A DNA stretch of 64,000 nucleotides from Panicum virgatum. Lineage: Eukaryota > Streptophyta > Magnoliopsida > Poales > Poaceae. Location: positions 17,346,913-17,410,912 of the forward strand of contig NC_053147.1 of assembly GCF_016808335.1 (NCBI RefSeq), read 5' to 3'. Position 1 is the stretch's first letter. Every line of letters begins with the position of its first letter. Position numbers and translations under genes: made by a program. Shown in pieces: positions 31,987-42,407 of this stretch. A model generated the notes under the pieces. It saw only the letters and a program-made list of their open reading frames with translations, was not told the origin of the DNA and searched no databases.

Positions 31987-34900
31987 ATGGATTTGGATCT
32001 GTGGATCGCGGCGGTCAAGGAGGGGCAGCACCTCGCCGAACACGAGCTTCAGTCCCTCTGCGAATACGTACGCTCCTCTCGACTCTCCGATGCTGTCCTC
32101 CCTCCTCGGTTTTGTCTCTGCCCCGGGCATTTTTCTTCTACCTGTTGTTGTCGGATAAGCTGAGCTGGGAATTCGTGGGCATTTTTCTTCTCCGATTCCC
32201 GTGTTATATCGGGACTTCGTATCTATTTGTTGTGTGGGTGTGCTCTATGAATTCTGTTATGATCGACGGCTCTGTGTGTTAATGGTTCAGGTGAAGGAGA
32301 TTCTCATCGAGGAGTCGAATGTGCAGCCTGTCAACAGCCCTGTGACAGTGTGTGGTGACATCCACGGCCAGTTTCATGACCTGATGAAACTTTTTGCGAC
32401 TGGAGGGCATGTCCCCGATACGAATTATATATTTATGGTCTGTTCTTATGGTTAAATATCCTGTTGGATTGGTATCCCTGATTCCTGACCTGAGCTTGGA
32501 TTGGCTTGCAGGGTGACTTTGTGGATCGCGGATTCAACAGCCTAGAGGTCTTCACAATCCTTTTGCTCCTAAAAGCAAGGTGTTACATTAAATGCCTGCT
32601 TGGGTATTGTTTCGTCGTGGTCAATGTGATGCCATAGAGTCTTGAGCATTATACTAAGTACTAAGTACTTGATTACTGACCCAATTATGACTTTGTTTCT
32701 TTGATGTCATGTAACCAACAAACGAGTCTTATTGAATTACATGAGAAACATCCAGATAACTTTTACAGAAATTAGGACCTTCATAATTATGCCTAGAATC
32801 TACACAATTATGGCGATTGAATTTGAACTTTCATGCATACATGTCAATTTGCTGCTGGTTTCCTTGGTCCTTATTCAAAATAGTGTCAAGATCAATTTAC
32901 CTTGTACTTTTTAGTTTGTCGGTCCTGTTTGAAATTTTTTTTTGCCACCTGGGTACTACGAACCAATCCACTGCCCGATTTTCTAAAACACTGCTTGCCA
33001 GTAATTTTACGATGTTCTAGTTAGCGATTGGGCATGGGATTTGGTATAAAATGCTTCTAGAAAGTTTTTATCTATTACTGTTAGCTGCCTAAGTAAGTTG
33101 AAATGTAAAGGTGGTTACGATAGATACCATATTTATCTACAGAGCGAAACATTGGGCCTTTATTCCTTATCAAAATTTCCTAGGAGTCGCAAACTTGTTT
33201 TAGCTCCAAAATAACTTGTTTTAGCTCCATTTTAGTTGATCAGTCTAATCAGTTATTTCTATTTGATTCCAAACTTGTTTTGCTCTTTCTGGAGGCTTCT
33301 TCTTAATTCATCATTTTAGGAAGCTCAGATTATAAACATATACGAAGCACCATTCAAATTTCTTGTTGTTTCATTCATTTTTCTGCGTGTTGTAGGTACC
33401 CTGCCCACATAACCCTTGTACGTGGGAATCATGAAAGCAGGCAGTTGACACAGGTAATTCTGTCTGTATAAAGATTGTTTCCCCTCTTTGCAGTTACCTT
33501 AATTTGCATTCACACATTTCTCTTGAAATTGGAATCTCAATTAGTTTGGTTCATTTGTGCGCCTGCTGGCTCTCTGTCACGGGAAAAGCTAATTTATTTA
33601 TTTCTTCTTTTAGGTGTATGGTTTTTATGATGAGTGTCAGAGGAAGTATGGAAATGCCAATGCATGGCGATATTGTACTGATGTTTTTGATTACCTTACT
33701 CTTTCAGCAATCATCAATGGCACGGCAAGTTACAGATTAAGAAATTGTATGCTGTGAGTTTATGCCATGACAAGTGAGAAGCAAATGCTGTCAAATGATA
33801 CTCAATGTCATGTTGAATATTAGGTCCTTTGTGTTCATGGTGGCCTTTCACCTGATGTACGGACTGTTGATCAGGTTAGTGATTCTCTTTGTTTGTATTT
33901 ATTTCACAAGAGGTTTCCATTTACATTGTCCTGATGAACTATCATAACATAAAATGTGTTTATTTACAAATTCTGATGCCATATTATGGCCTTCTTATCC
34001 TGTCCTTTGCCAAATTAGTTGGGAGCATGTTGTGCCCTTTATGTTTTGAAGGATACATTCATTAATAGAAGCATCACTGCATCAGATAATAAGTGGCTAT
34101 AACCTGCATCAAGAAAATAAGTGGTTGTCAGTTAGTCTAACTGTACACCAATTTTCTATGTGTGGTTTGTCTTTACAAAATTTGTGATGCTTTTTTTTTC
34201 TTTTGGGGAGAAAAATGTGCAAGCCACCCATGCTGCCATACGTAATATGGAAAATGCTAGTTTAGTGGAGCTGAAGGATACGAGTCATTAACTGAAGGAC
34301 AATCCACATTTTGTTGTGGCCAGATACGAGTCATCGATCACAATTGTGAAATTCCCCACGAAGGGCCTTTCTGTGATCTGATGTGGAGTGACCCGGAAGA
34401 GATAGATACATGGGCAGTTAGTCCCCGTGGAGCAGGTTGGCTTTTTGGAACAAGGGTGACTCAAGAGGTAAGAAAATAAATTTTCTTTTCTTTTCATTTC
34501 TTTACTTATGTTATATAGTATAATAAGTCAAGTGCAAGCTTCTTACTGCTGTGCCTTTTCTCAATGCAGTTCAACCATATTAATAAGATTGAGTTAGTTT
34601 GCCGGGCCCATCAACTGGTCCAGGAAGGCCTAAAGTACATGTTTGATAAAGGCCTTGTAACTGTGAGTTTTCGTTTCGCATGTCGACTTCCTCAAAATGT
34701 AGTTCCATACTCTCACTAGATCTTCTCCTTTTTCTAGGTGTGGTCTGCGCCTAATTATTGCTACAGATGTGGCAATGTTGCTTCTATACTAAGCTTCAGT
34801 GAGAATATGGCAGTTCACTTCATCCCCATTCATGCACCAGCTCTTAATCCCTTTTTTGTTATCTGTTTTTTCTCCTGGTATTTGGATGGCCAACTTCGAA

Positions 34901-35443
34901 TTGAGGATGTTTTACTTGCATTAGAAACATTCAAGTAATCATTGTATTTTGTTGATCTTTGATAGTTTACATGAAGCCAAGTTTCTACTGTGTACATATT
35001 GGATGTAAGGTGACTCTATTTTGTTTGTAGATGAGCTGTCGAAGCTCATGATCCCTGATAGCTTACTCATGTAGGGAACAGACTCAGAAATTCCTCTGTA
35101 TAGGAATTTGCTTCTTCCTTCAACATAGTGTACTTAATGTAGCTGGGAGTTGGATCAGTTCAAGTGTTGAAAGCCTTTTCTTTGTGCCTCTTATCGGTAT
35201 AACAATTAAAACTAAGAAACTTCCAGTGGCTTCCATCTAATTTTGCTAAAAGAAAATTTTAAGCTGACAAGTTGTTGCAGCATCTTATATACTGGTATGT
35301 CCTTACAGTAGTTCTGGTTTTCTTGTTCTTTATCTTGCCCTTTCTCGCTCTGTTGGCAGGAAAGGGAGGTCAAGTTCTTCACAGAGACAGAGGAAAACAA
35401 CCAGATGCGAGGGCCAAGGAGTGCAGTCCCATATTTTCTTTAA
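31987..35443 (+). CDS. FyPP: PP6-type Ser/Thr phosphatase catalytic subunit (FyPP-like), 10 exons
   Basis: The exons are 31987-32067, 32291-32437, 32512-32579, 33396-33453, 33614-33724, 33824-33874, 34324-34467, 34570-34662, 34738-34809 and 35360-35443. They keep frame throughout and give 302 aa. PPP-family signatures are all present: GDIHG (residues 49-53), GDFVDRG (77-83), GNHE (109-112), HGGLSP (160-165), [10 protein letters not shown], and the C-terminal PYFL. These coordinate the two catalytic metals. In Arabidopsis the family (FyPP1/3) forms a PP6 holoenzyme with SAPS and PP2AA subunits and acts on phytochrome and PIN proteins. Oddities are a GC donor in intron 5 (33725), a second, weak GC donor in the last intron (34810), and a one-codon loss between F245 and D246 relative to the family. 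It is probably functional, but the last join should be confirmed by transcript. Confidence 0.92.
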
Positions 35444-35763
35444 CCCTGGCTGTACAATTTTTTTTAACCTGTGGCTCATATTTGTATGGGCTAAACGCCA
35501 TCGGATAGGTGTTCATACTTGTAGGTTTCAGCTCTGAACGCAATCTGGTGCATTGTATGTCAGGTTATTTTATCTTGCCTGTACAATAGATATTGAAAGA
35601 AATAATGCTCTTTCTCACGACCTCCATTCCATGTCAATGCACTTGTCCTTTCTTTTCAAACCTTGGTCACCTCTTCTGCTCCTGAGCCACACCTGATACA
35701 GTTTCTCCCATTCATCCTAAATCACGCGCTGTATGCTTCGCTTTCCTGAATTGTTGCAGATAC
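35444..35763. other. 3' UTR and flank of the phosphatase gene
   Basis: The region has no gene. It likely holds the 3' UTR to around 35600 and then spacer up to the Harbinger insertion. Confidence 0.4.
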
Positions 35764-36905
35764 TAAGGGCGTGTTTGGTTCGGTGCATATGACCGAACCA
35801 GGCTCCCGGGGTGCAGCCCAGCTGCGATTGGTTGCCTGGATGAGGTCCAGGGCCTGGCTCCCGTCATGCAATTTTGCCCCCTCCGCCTGCATCTGGAGAA
35901 ACGCCCGTGGGCTCCGTTTCTCGGGAGCCAGGCGCGCGAGCTGCGAGGTCGGGCGATGGCGGCCAGAAAATTTTGCTCCGCGCGTGCAGGCGGGAGATGG
36001 GGAGGCGCGCGCGGGAACGCTAGGGTTACCGCCGTCCCTTTCCCGCCATCCCTCCTCGTTATATGCTCACCGTCGCGACCCCTCTTCCCCATTCTTGAGG
36101 TCGCGCTCGCCCTCTTCCTCTCCGCTTTCTCTTCTGTTTCCTGCTGTCTGGTCGCCGAGTTCCTCATCGTGGTAGCAGGTGAGCAAACCTTCCTCCCTCT
36201 CAATTCGGATCCATGCTGTTCGGTCGCTGATCTGGGTCTTCTCCCTCTTCCTCACCCGCAGGATTGTGGCTCGATTCGTCAGTGTTTTGAGGCAAATCTT
36301 GTAAGCTATACTCAAATCCCTCTCAGATCTGGTGTTTTTGCCCCTCTCCCTCTCTGTTTTTGTTGTTGTGCTTATGTATTTGAGCATTTTTAGGGCCGGA
36401 TCTGTGCTGGTTGATCTCGTTGGAGTTGAAAAGGCAAGTCCCCTCCCCTAGGGTTTCGATCTAGATTTTGCAATTTGTTCTCAAGGATTTGGTACTAACA
36501 CATTTCTTACCGTGTAGATCCTGCTTTATTTTGGCTCGCATCGTGTGATTCAGGCTTCCCTGTGACGCTTGTGTGCTCGGACTTGACGGTAACAATTGTT
36601 TTACCCAGCCCTTTTTTTCTGGCCGATGATGTTTATGTTACTATGACTTGAAGCACATGTTCTTAGCCTATGATGCTTGCTTATTTACGCTCACATGTAC
36701 TCTGAAAGTGAGCACAAGTTCTTGGCCTATGATAGTAGCCTGTAAATATTAATCTGAGCACATGTTCTTAGTAAATGCTGGTGATTTTTAATCTGAATGC
36801 AAGTATATGTGAGCACTTGTGCAGTAGGCGATGATGCAATGTTTTTTTCTAAGCACTAATGATACTTGTTACTGAGTCATGTTTTTGCAATTTGTACTGG
36901 TATAG

Positions 36906-37385
36906 ATGAATCCTTCTGAGCAGAGACGCATGCTTGTGATAAAGGCTGCTGCTTTTGTGTCTGTCATTTATGCATACTTCATGAGTAGGCTGAGGGTGGC
37001 ACGTAGTTCACGTCCTCAGATTACTTATGCCCCAATGAGTGCCATGGATGAGGAACGCCAAGCCAACCTAAACAAAATATATAACTGCAATGACACAGAA
37101 TGTGTTGACATGCTTCGCATGCGTAGAGCTCCCTTTTTCAATCTGTGTAACCTGTTTAGGGAGAGGAACTTGTTGAGGGACACCATACACAGTTCTGTGG
37201 AGGAACAAGTTGCAATGTTCCTTCATGTAGTGGGACACAATCAGAGATTTAGAGTGATCCACCAAAACTTTAGGAGGTCCATTGAAACAGTCAGTAGGTA
37301 TTTCAGAGAGGTGTTGTATGCTGTCAGTAGGTATCTCATGGTTGGGTTATGTGGTTTAGATGTAGGTCTCGCTGCTAGTAGCTGA
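36906..37385 (+). pseudogene. Harbinger transposase, N-terminal part only (159 aa)
   Basis: The frame begins at a good ATG after an intron-like 5' region. Residues 75-145 (MRRAPFFNLCNLFRERNLL, then SVEEQVAMFLHVVGHNQRFR, NFRRSIETVSRYFREVL) match the helical N-terminal DUF8040-type domain preceding the DDE_Tnp_4 nuclease in PIF/Harbinger transposases of plants. The frame stops where the nuclease would begin, and no DDE motif follows. This is a deletion derivative. Confidence 0.8.
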
Positions 37386-37540
37386 AGGTGCCAGTTGATG
37401 ATGCAGTAGCTCTGTGCAGATGTATTTGATCAGTCAGTTACATTGCCTGTGATGTCATGAACACTTGATGCTTACCTTCTATATTTGTGCATGATCTGAG
37501 CACAACTCATTTGCCTGTTATGAAGATCTGAATGATGCAT

Positions 37541-37930
37541 GCATGATCTGAGCACAATTCTGTTGTTTTTATTATCTTGACTCACATGAGTTCACTGTCT
37601 TCTATTGTTTTCTGTCCTTGCTTGCCTATGATCTCTTAATTGTACAGAATTTAGTACAACTACATTGCCTTGATGATTACCTTAATCATTTGTGCATGAT
37701 CTGAGCACAATTCTGTTGTTTTTATTTTCTTTACTCACATGAGTTCACTGTCTTCTATTGTTTTCTGTCCTTGCTTGGCTATGATTTCTTACTTGTACAG
37801 AATTTAGCACAACTACATTGCCTTGATGATTACCTTAATCATTTGTGCATGATCTGAGCACAATTCTATTGTTTTTATTTTCTTTACTCACATGAGTTCA
37901 CTGTCTTCTATTGTTTTCTGTCCTTGTTGT
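37541..37930 (+). repeat. 153-bp tandem repeat, about 2.5 copies
   Basis: GCATGATCTGAGCACAATTC starts at 37541, 37694 and 37847, an exact 153-base spacing. Each copy continues through CACATGAGTTCACTGTCTTC and TTGTTTTCTGTCCTTG. The second and third copies are nearly identical, suggesting recent amplification within the Harbinger element. Confidence 0.92.
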
Positions 37931-38394
37931 GGCCATTGTATTTTTAATTACAAAATTGATGTAATATTACTTTCAAACTAGATATGAGAACTTATGTACT
38001 GGTTGATGGTAACCTCACCACCCCATGCAAGAGGTAACTCAACCAAACTGCATGCAGGCAATCAAACAACAAGTCCTTGCATCTGAATTTGCATCTGCCT
38101 ATGCATTCAGGCAACCAAACATCATCTCCTGCTGGCCTGGTTGGTATGAAGCAGGCAACCAAACACACCCCTCTTGCATACACACAGCCTGTCTACAGGC
38201 AGCCTGGCTCTTAGATGCAAGCCAGGCCCGCTAGAGAAGACAACCAAACACACCCTAAGATGTAGAATTTGTTAACCATGAGATAAATTCTCCAACATGC
38301 TGACACGGCATAAGAGAATGATGGCAGATCAAAGAGACACTGAGCAGAGAGGGAGGCGAAAGGAAAAAAAATAGCTTTGTACTGTCTCTGCATA

Positions 38395-38745
38395 CTACAA
38401 GAATGCCGCGGCGGCGCTTCTCCTTCCATAGCCTGTGCTGCCAATGTCCTCGTCGGAGAACGAGGACGAGGAGGCACTCGGAGCCAGGACGCCCCTGGCG
38501 CGCCGCGGCCGGGCGCAGCCCCGCGCGAGCAGGAGCCACGCGCGCGCGGCGCAGCAGAGCGCGGCCACGGGCAGGCACGCGCACAGGACGCAGCACGCGG
38601 CCGTGCACTCCGCCGCCGCCGCCGCCGCTTGCCCCTCCGCTTGCGTCGCGACTGCCGCCGCCGCCGCCTGCGGGTGGCTCCCCCGGCCCCCGCCCGCCTC
38701 TCCTCGCCCTCTGCTGTGGCCGCTGCTTTCCACGCCTGCGGCCAT
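38395..38745 (-). CDS. Hypothetical small Cys/Ala-rich protein
   Basis: This is a 116-aa minus-strand frame. Residues 1-40 are Gly/Ser/Ala-rich. Residues about 45-75 form a Cys-rich hydrophobic segment (AECTAACCVLCACLPVAALCC) that could be a membrane or palmitoylated anchor. A basic run follows, then the acidic-serine tail SSSSSFSDEDIG. The pattern of a Cys-rich hydrophobic core followed by an Arg-rich strip and an SDE motif recalls small uncharacterised plant proteins, but I cannot name a family. Overlapping frames on both strands are also open because of GC content. I chose this frame because its composition is the most protein-like. Function unknown. Confidence 0.5.
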   Translation of the reverse strand: MAAGVESSGHSRGRGEAGGGRGSHPQAAAAAVATQAEGQAAAAAAECTAACCVLCACLPVAALCCAARAWLLLARGCARPRRARGVLAPSASSSSFSDEDIGSTGYGRRSAAAAFL

Positions 38746-39472
38746 CGCGTCGCGTCTCTGCCGCAGCTGCTGCCGTGGCAGGCGTGCGTGCCTGATTGCT
38801 GCCTCTGCATTTCTCGCGTAACACTTGCACCTGATGTCTGATGATGATTGGTGATCGAGACCGTGGAGTCTAGGAACTTCTAACGATCATGGAGCTGTCT
38901 GTTCTCCCCTTCATTTTCTACTCGCCACCCAGGGCCCAGGATGCAGGAGCAGCCAACTGCCTCGCCACCACACACCATCAGTTCATCAGGTGCTGCGTCT
39001 CCTCGCTGCTGCATACACGTACACGTTCTCGTCACGGCTGATCTGATCTGGCCCTGATGGTATTTTCCCAGCAAAAAAAAAACTCGACCCCGTGCAGCCT
39101 TAGACCATCCGGTCCAGGCGCATATTTTCCCAGCAAGAATCTCACATAATGATGGTGATGTTACACGTGCGCACGGTTTGTTCTGTTCAAGGATTGGGCT
39201 GGCTTGCCGTACGCGCAAGCGCCAAAAGGCAAAGGGAATCGGCCGGCTGTGCCCGTGCTGTATTAGGAGTCCCCAAGGCACGGGCATTGTATCTTGCTCA
39301 CCATGCGGCGAGCCTGATCGATGCAGCTAACTTGGGTGACGCAAGAGAAGAGCTGTATGTGAGGCCACCTCTCCGGATCCTAATTTAGTAGCAGATGGGA
39401 GCATCTGCTGCAGTCTATCAGATATTCAGATTGCTGAATATGACAGGGTCTGCTTGCTCAGCAAGTCCCCAA
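38746..39472. other. Intergenic, no gene seen
   Basis: The first 100 bases are upstream of the minus-strand hypothetical gene. No other coding signal was found. Confidence 0.4.
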
Positions 39473-39703
39473 GGCCATATTTAGTTCCCAAAAAATTTCT
39501 TATAGTGCCCGTCACATCGAATCTCCGGACACATGCATAGAACATTAAATGCAGTTGAAAAAAACTAATTAACACAGTTTAATTGTTTCATGCGAGATGA
39601 ATCTTTTAATATAATTAGTCCATGATTGGATATTAATTATCAAATAACAACGAAATGTGCTACAATACCAAAATCCAAACTTTTTCGCGAACTAAACACA
39701 ACT
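39473..39703. mobile_element. Tourist/PIF-type MITE, diverged copy
   Basis: The left end GGCCATATTTAGTTCCC and right end GCGAACTAAACACAACT are imperfect inverses. The interior contains CACATCGAATCT, ACACATGCATAGAACATTAAA and GAGATGAATC, as in the 31467 copy. The target duplication is no longer clear. Confidence 0.7.
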
Positions 39704-40222
39704 CAAAAATGTAAATGGCACCAGGCGTCCAGGCCGGAGATCTTGGCATATTCAGTAAACCACTGTCGTCCAGCATGAACAGCAAAGGTCTCCGAAACCG
39801 TGATCTGTCTCCTGGGGCTGCTGACTCACCCATCCAATCGAAGGCGCGATCAGGGGACTTCCGTTCCATTACATGCTGTCCAATGCACCACGAAAGCTGT
39901 TCAGAATTACCGCGATGCTACATTGCCAACTGACTTAACAAGGAGACGCGAGCTGGGGACAGATCGCAATCACCGCCCAGGTACGCTGCTTTCTAGAAGA
40001 GAAGGAGGCCGTGACAGGAACAGGATGGATAATGTATGGCTGCGACGGCGGCGATGTAGCGAGCTCCTCTGAAGTTTGCCAAGCGTTCCGGCTTGGAATC
40101 GCAAAGCCGACGCTTGTCCATCTCTGGTAACGCACGGCTCCAGGCTCCTTTAGCTTCTTCCTTCTCCTATATAACCACAGCTTCCAGTTTCCAAGAGATC
40201 TTGCAAAAATACGGAGAGTAGA
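39704..40222 (+). promoter_or_regulatory. Promoter region of the WEB-family gene
   Basis: A TATA box, CTATATAACC at 40168-40175, lies about 50 bases upstream of the ATG at 40223. Nothing else specific is recognised. Confidence 0.5.
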
Positions 40223-41895
40223 ATGGAGCACAACTCGGAAGAGGGCAGATCAGTAGAGGCCATAAGCATCTTTGGTCAGAGCATCGATGTGAGGAGGTCA
40301 GTGAGGACCAGGAGAAGAACCACCCAAAAGGTTCAGGTGCCATCTGAATTCAGATTCTTTTTTCTTTTTACCTACTACTACTACTTCTCTGTTACTTGCC
40401 GATTTGTGCCTGACATCGACTACGGCGCGTGCAGAAATTTTCACCTGCGGGCGAGTCACCCAGCGTGGAGAGGCTCCACGTCCACCAGCGCAGGGCCGTC
40501 GCGGAGCGAGAGCGCGCCCGTGCCGAGGCCGAGCTGTCAAGGGCAGGTACCATGGCTAGCGAGCTGGAGCGGCAGCTCGAGCAGGCCAACGCCAAGGCGC
40601 AGTCTCACCGGTCGCCGCTCCAAGGAACGCGCGCCGGCAGCAGTGGTAGCAGCAGAAGGAAGAAGGGGGCCGTCGACGTCGACACACCCGGCGCCGATCA
40701 GGCCCAGGATCGGAGCAACTCGCTGTACGTCGAGGTGATGCACGAGCTGGACATCGTCAAGAGGGAACTCCGGAAGCTGCAGCGCGAGGTGAAGGCGGCG
40801 AGGGAGGCCAAGGCCGGGGCCGAGAGGGACGCGGAGACGCCGACGCCCAGGGCGTTGAGCTCCGGTTCGCGTCCCGTCGACCGCGTGAACCGAGAGGCCG
40901 GCGAGGAAAACGAGGACCGCGGCATAGCTGCTGGGCTGGCCGAAACCGGCGGGTCCCGCGAGGACGGGCAGGCGCAGGACACGTGGACGCGCGCTCAGAG
41001 CCCGCCGAGAGACACTAGCCGCGCGAGTGACCCGGAAGAGAGGTTCGCCACGGCGAGCAGCTCCGACGTGGGGCTCGAGCCCGCGGACATGGCGATGGTG
41101 CCAGCGACGGAGGCGGCGGACCACGTCGAGAACGGCGAGTCCGCGCTGACGGTCACGCGACACGGGGAAGACGACGATCGCTCGTCCCTGCAGGCTGCGG
41201 CGGAAGCCGAGCTGACCTCGGCGAGGGTAGAGCTGGAGTCCATCAAAGAAGAGGGCATCCGGCTCACGAACTCCACGGAACGCACGCGCAGGGAGACGGC
41301 GCGGGTCGCCGAGGAGATCGACCGGCTCACGGAGCAGGAGAAGAGAGCCAGCGCGCAGGTGCAGCAGCTGAACGCCAGGCTGCTCAGGGCCCGGGCCCGG
41401 CTGGACGCCGCCACGGCCGCTGACGAGAGGGCCGAGGCGATGCTCTCCAAGCTGTCGGCCGCGCTGCGGCAGCTGGGCGAGGAGACCGAGGCGGCGGAGA
41501 AGGAGAGGGAGCTGACGGAGCTGGAGAACCGGTGCGTCCGAGAAGACGCGGAGACCGTCGGCGCCGAGATCGCCGCGGCCGAGCAGAGGGTCCGGGAGGC
41601 GGTCAAGGAGCTCGAGGCGGCGAGGGCGTCAGAGGCCGCGGCGACGGCGAAGCTCAGGGCCGTCGCCGGCAGCCCGACGCGGGCCAGGGCGGCCGCGACG
41701 TCGCCGAGGTCCGGGAACGTGACGATCCCCAGGTTCGAGTACGAGTACCTGACCGGTCGCGCCGAGGTCGTCCGCGCGGCCGCCGACAAGAAGGTGGCCG
41801 CGGCGGAGGCGTGGGTGGAGGCGCTGCGCGCCGGCGAGAAAGAGGTGGTGATGCGGGCCGAGGCGATCGAGAGGGAGCTCGGAGAAATGCAATGA
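40223..41895 (+). CDS. WEB/PMI2-family coiled-coil protein (DUF827), 2 exons
   Basis: Exon 1 is 40223-40336 and exon 2 is 40435-41895 (CAG|GTGCCA donor, GTGCAG acceptor), giving 524 aa. The N-terminus reads EAISIFGQSIDVRRSVRTRR. The body is a long, nearly continuous coiled coil rich in Ala, Glu and Arg (EAELSRA, ELERQLEQANAKAQ; VKRELRKLQREVKAAREAK; EEIDRLTEQEKRASAQVQQL). The C-terminus carries IPRFEYEYLTGRAEVVRAA then KKVAAAEAWVEALRAGEKEV, diagnostic of the WEB/DUF827 family. Arabidopsis members (WEB1, PMI2) are cytosolic and maintain the speed of light-driven chloroplast movement through actin. A similar role is inference. A shorter exon 1 using AAG|GTTCAG would also stay in frame. Confidence 0.88.
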
Positions 41896-42407
41896 CAGCC
41901 GGTGGAGGCGGAGGCGCTGCCGGCTGAGGATGATCAGCGCGCAGGGGAGCGCGAACCACGTGGCGGCTTGCGGCGCGCGGGGACACGAAGGAGAGCAGCC
42001 CGGGAGGAGGACGCATTGCCGATGACGTCGGTGAGGACAGAGACGCCGTCGTCATCAGCGGCGCGAAAGCAAAGGTCGCCTTCGCTGCATCAGAGTGAAG
42101 AGGAGGAGGACACTGGTGCTGAAGTTGATGAAACTCATTGCAGGGAAATGTAGGGGCCAGACTTGAGTTGCTCATGTTTTTCACATAAATAATGTTAGTG
42201 TACTGTGTACATGTACACCAGATCATCATGTTCTGAAGATGGGTGACAAGATGATGGTGTCCAGGTCAGCCGTTTGGTTGTGTAACTGTATGGAGCGTCG
42301 CCGCTGCCTGCCCCTTGCATTGGGTGATTGGGGCAGCGTTCTTGCCGAGGTCCGAGAAACAAATGATGAAGGTGAAACCAACATGGCACCATTTATGCCA
42401 TTTCGAG
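41896..42407. other. 3' UTR and flank of the WEB-family gene
   Basis: The first 300 bases are GC-rich and then fall to AT-rich 3' UTR-like sequence. There is no separate gene. Confidence 0.4.

Larger units (their letters stand above)
35767..38255 (+). mobile_element. PIF/Harbinger element, 2.5 kb, TAA target duplication
   Basis: The ends GGGCGTGTTTGGTT and AACCAAACACACCC are inverted with one mismatch and flanked by TAA at 35764-35766 and 38256-38258, the 3-bp rule of the superfamily. The subterminal regions contain CAGGCTCCCGG, CCTGGCTC and GCAGGC words in opposite orientations. It carries a truncated transposase (36906-37385) and a 153-bp tandem repeat. The Myb-like second ORF and the DDE domain are missing, so it is non-autonomous. 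Confidence 0.9.

Noticed and set aside
31987..35443. Phosphatase considered as PP2A or PP4 instead of PP6
   Set aside because: The N-terminus ([16 protein letters not shown]) and the C-terminal PYFL ending fit the FyPP/PP6 type and not PP2A (DYFL with a different N-terminus).
38211..38830. Two longer minus-strand frames overlapping the hypothetical gene
   Set aside because: They are Arg-rich GC shadows and extend into unrelated AT-rich sequence, including the Harbinger end.
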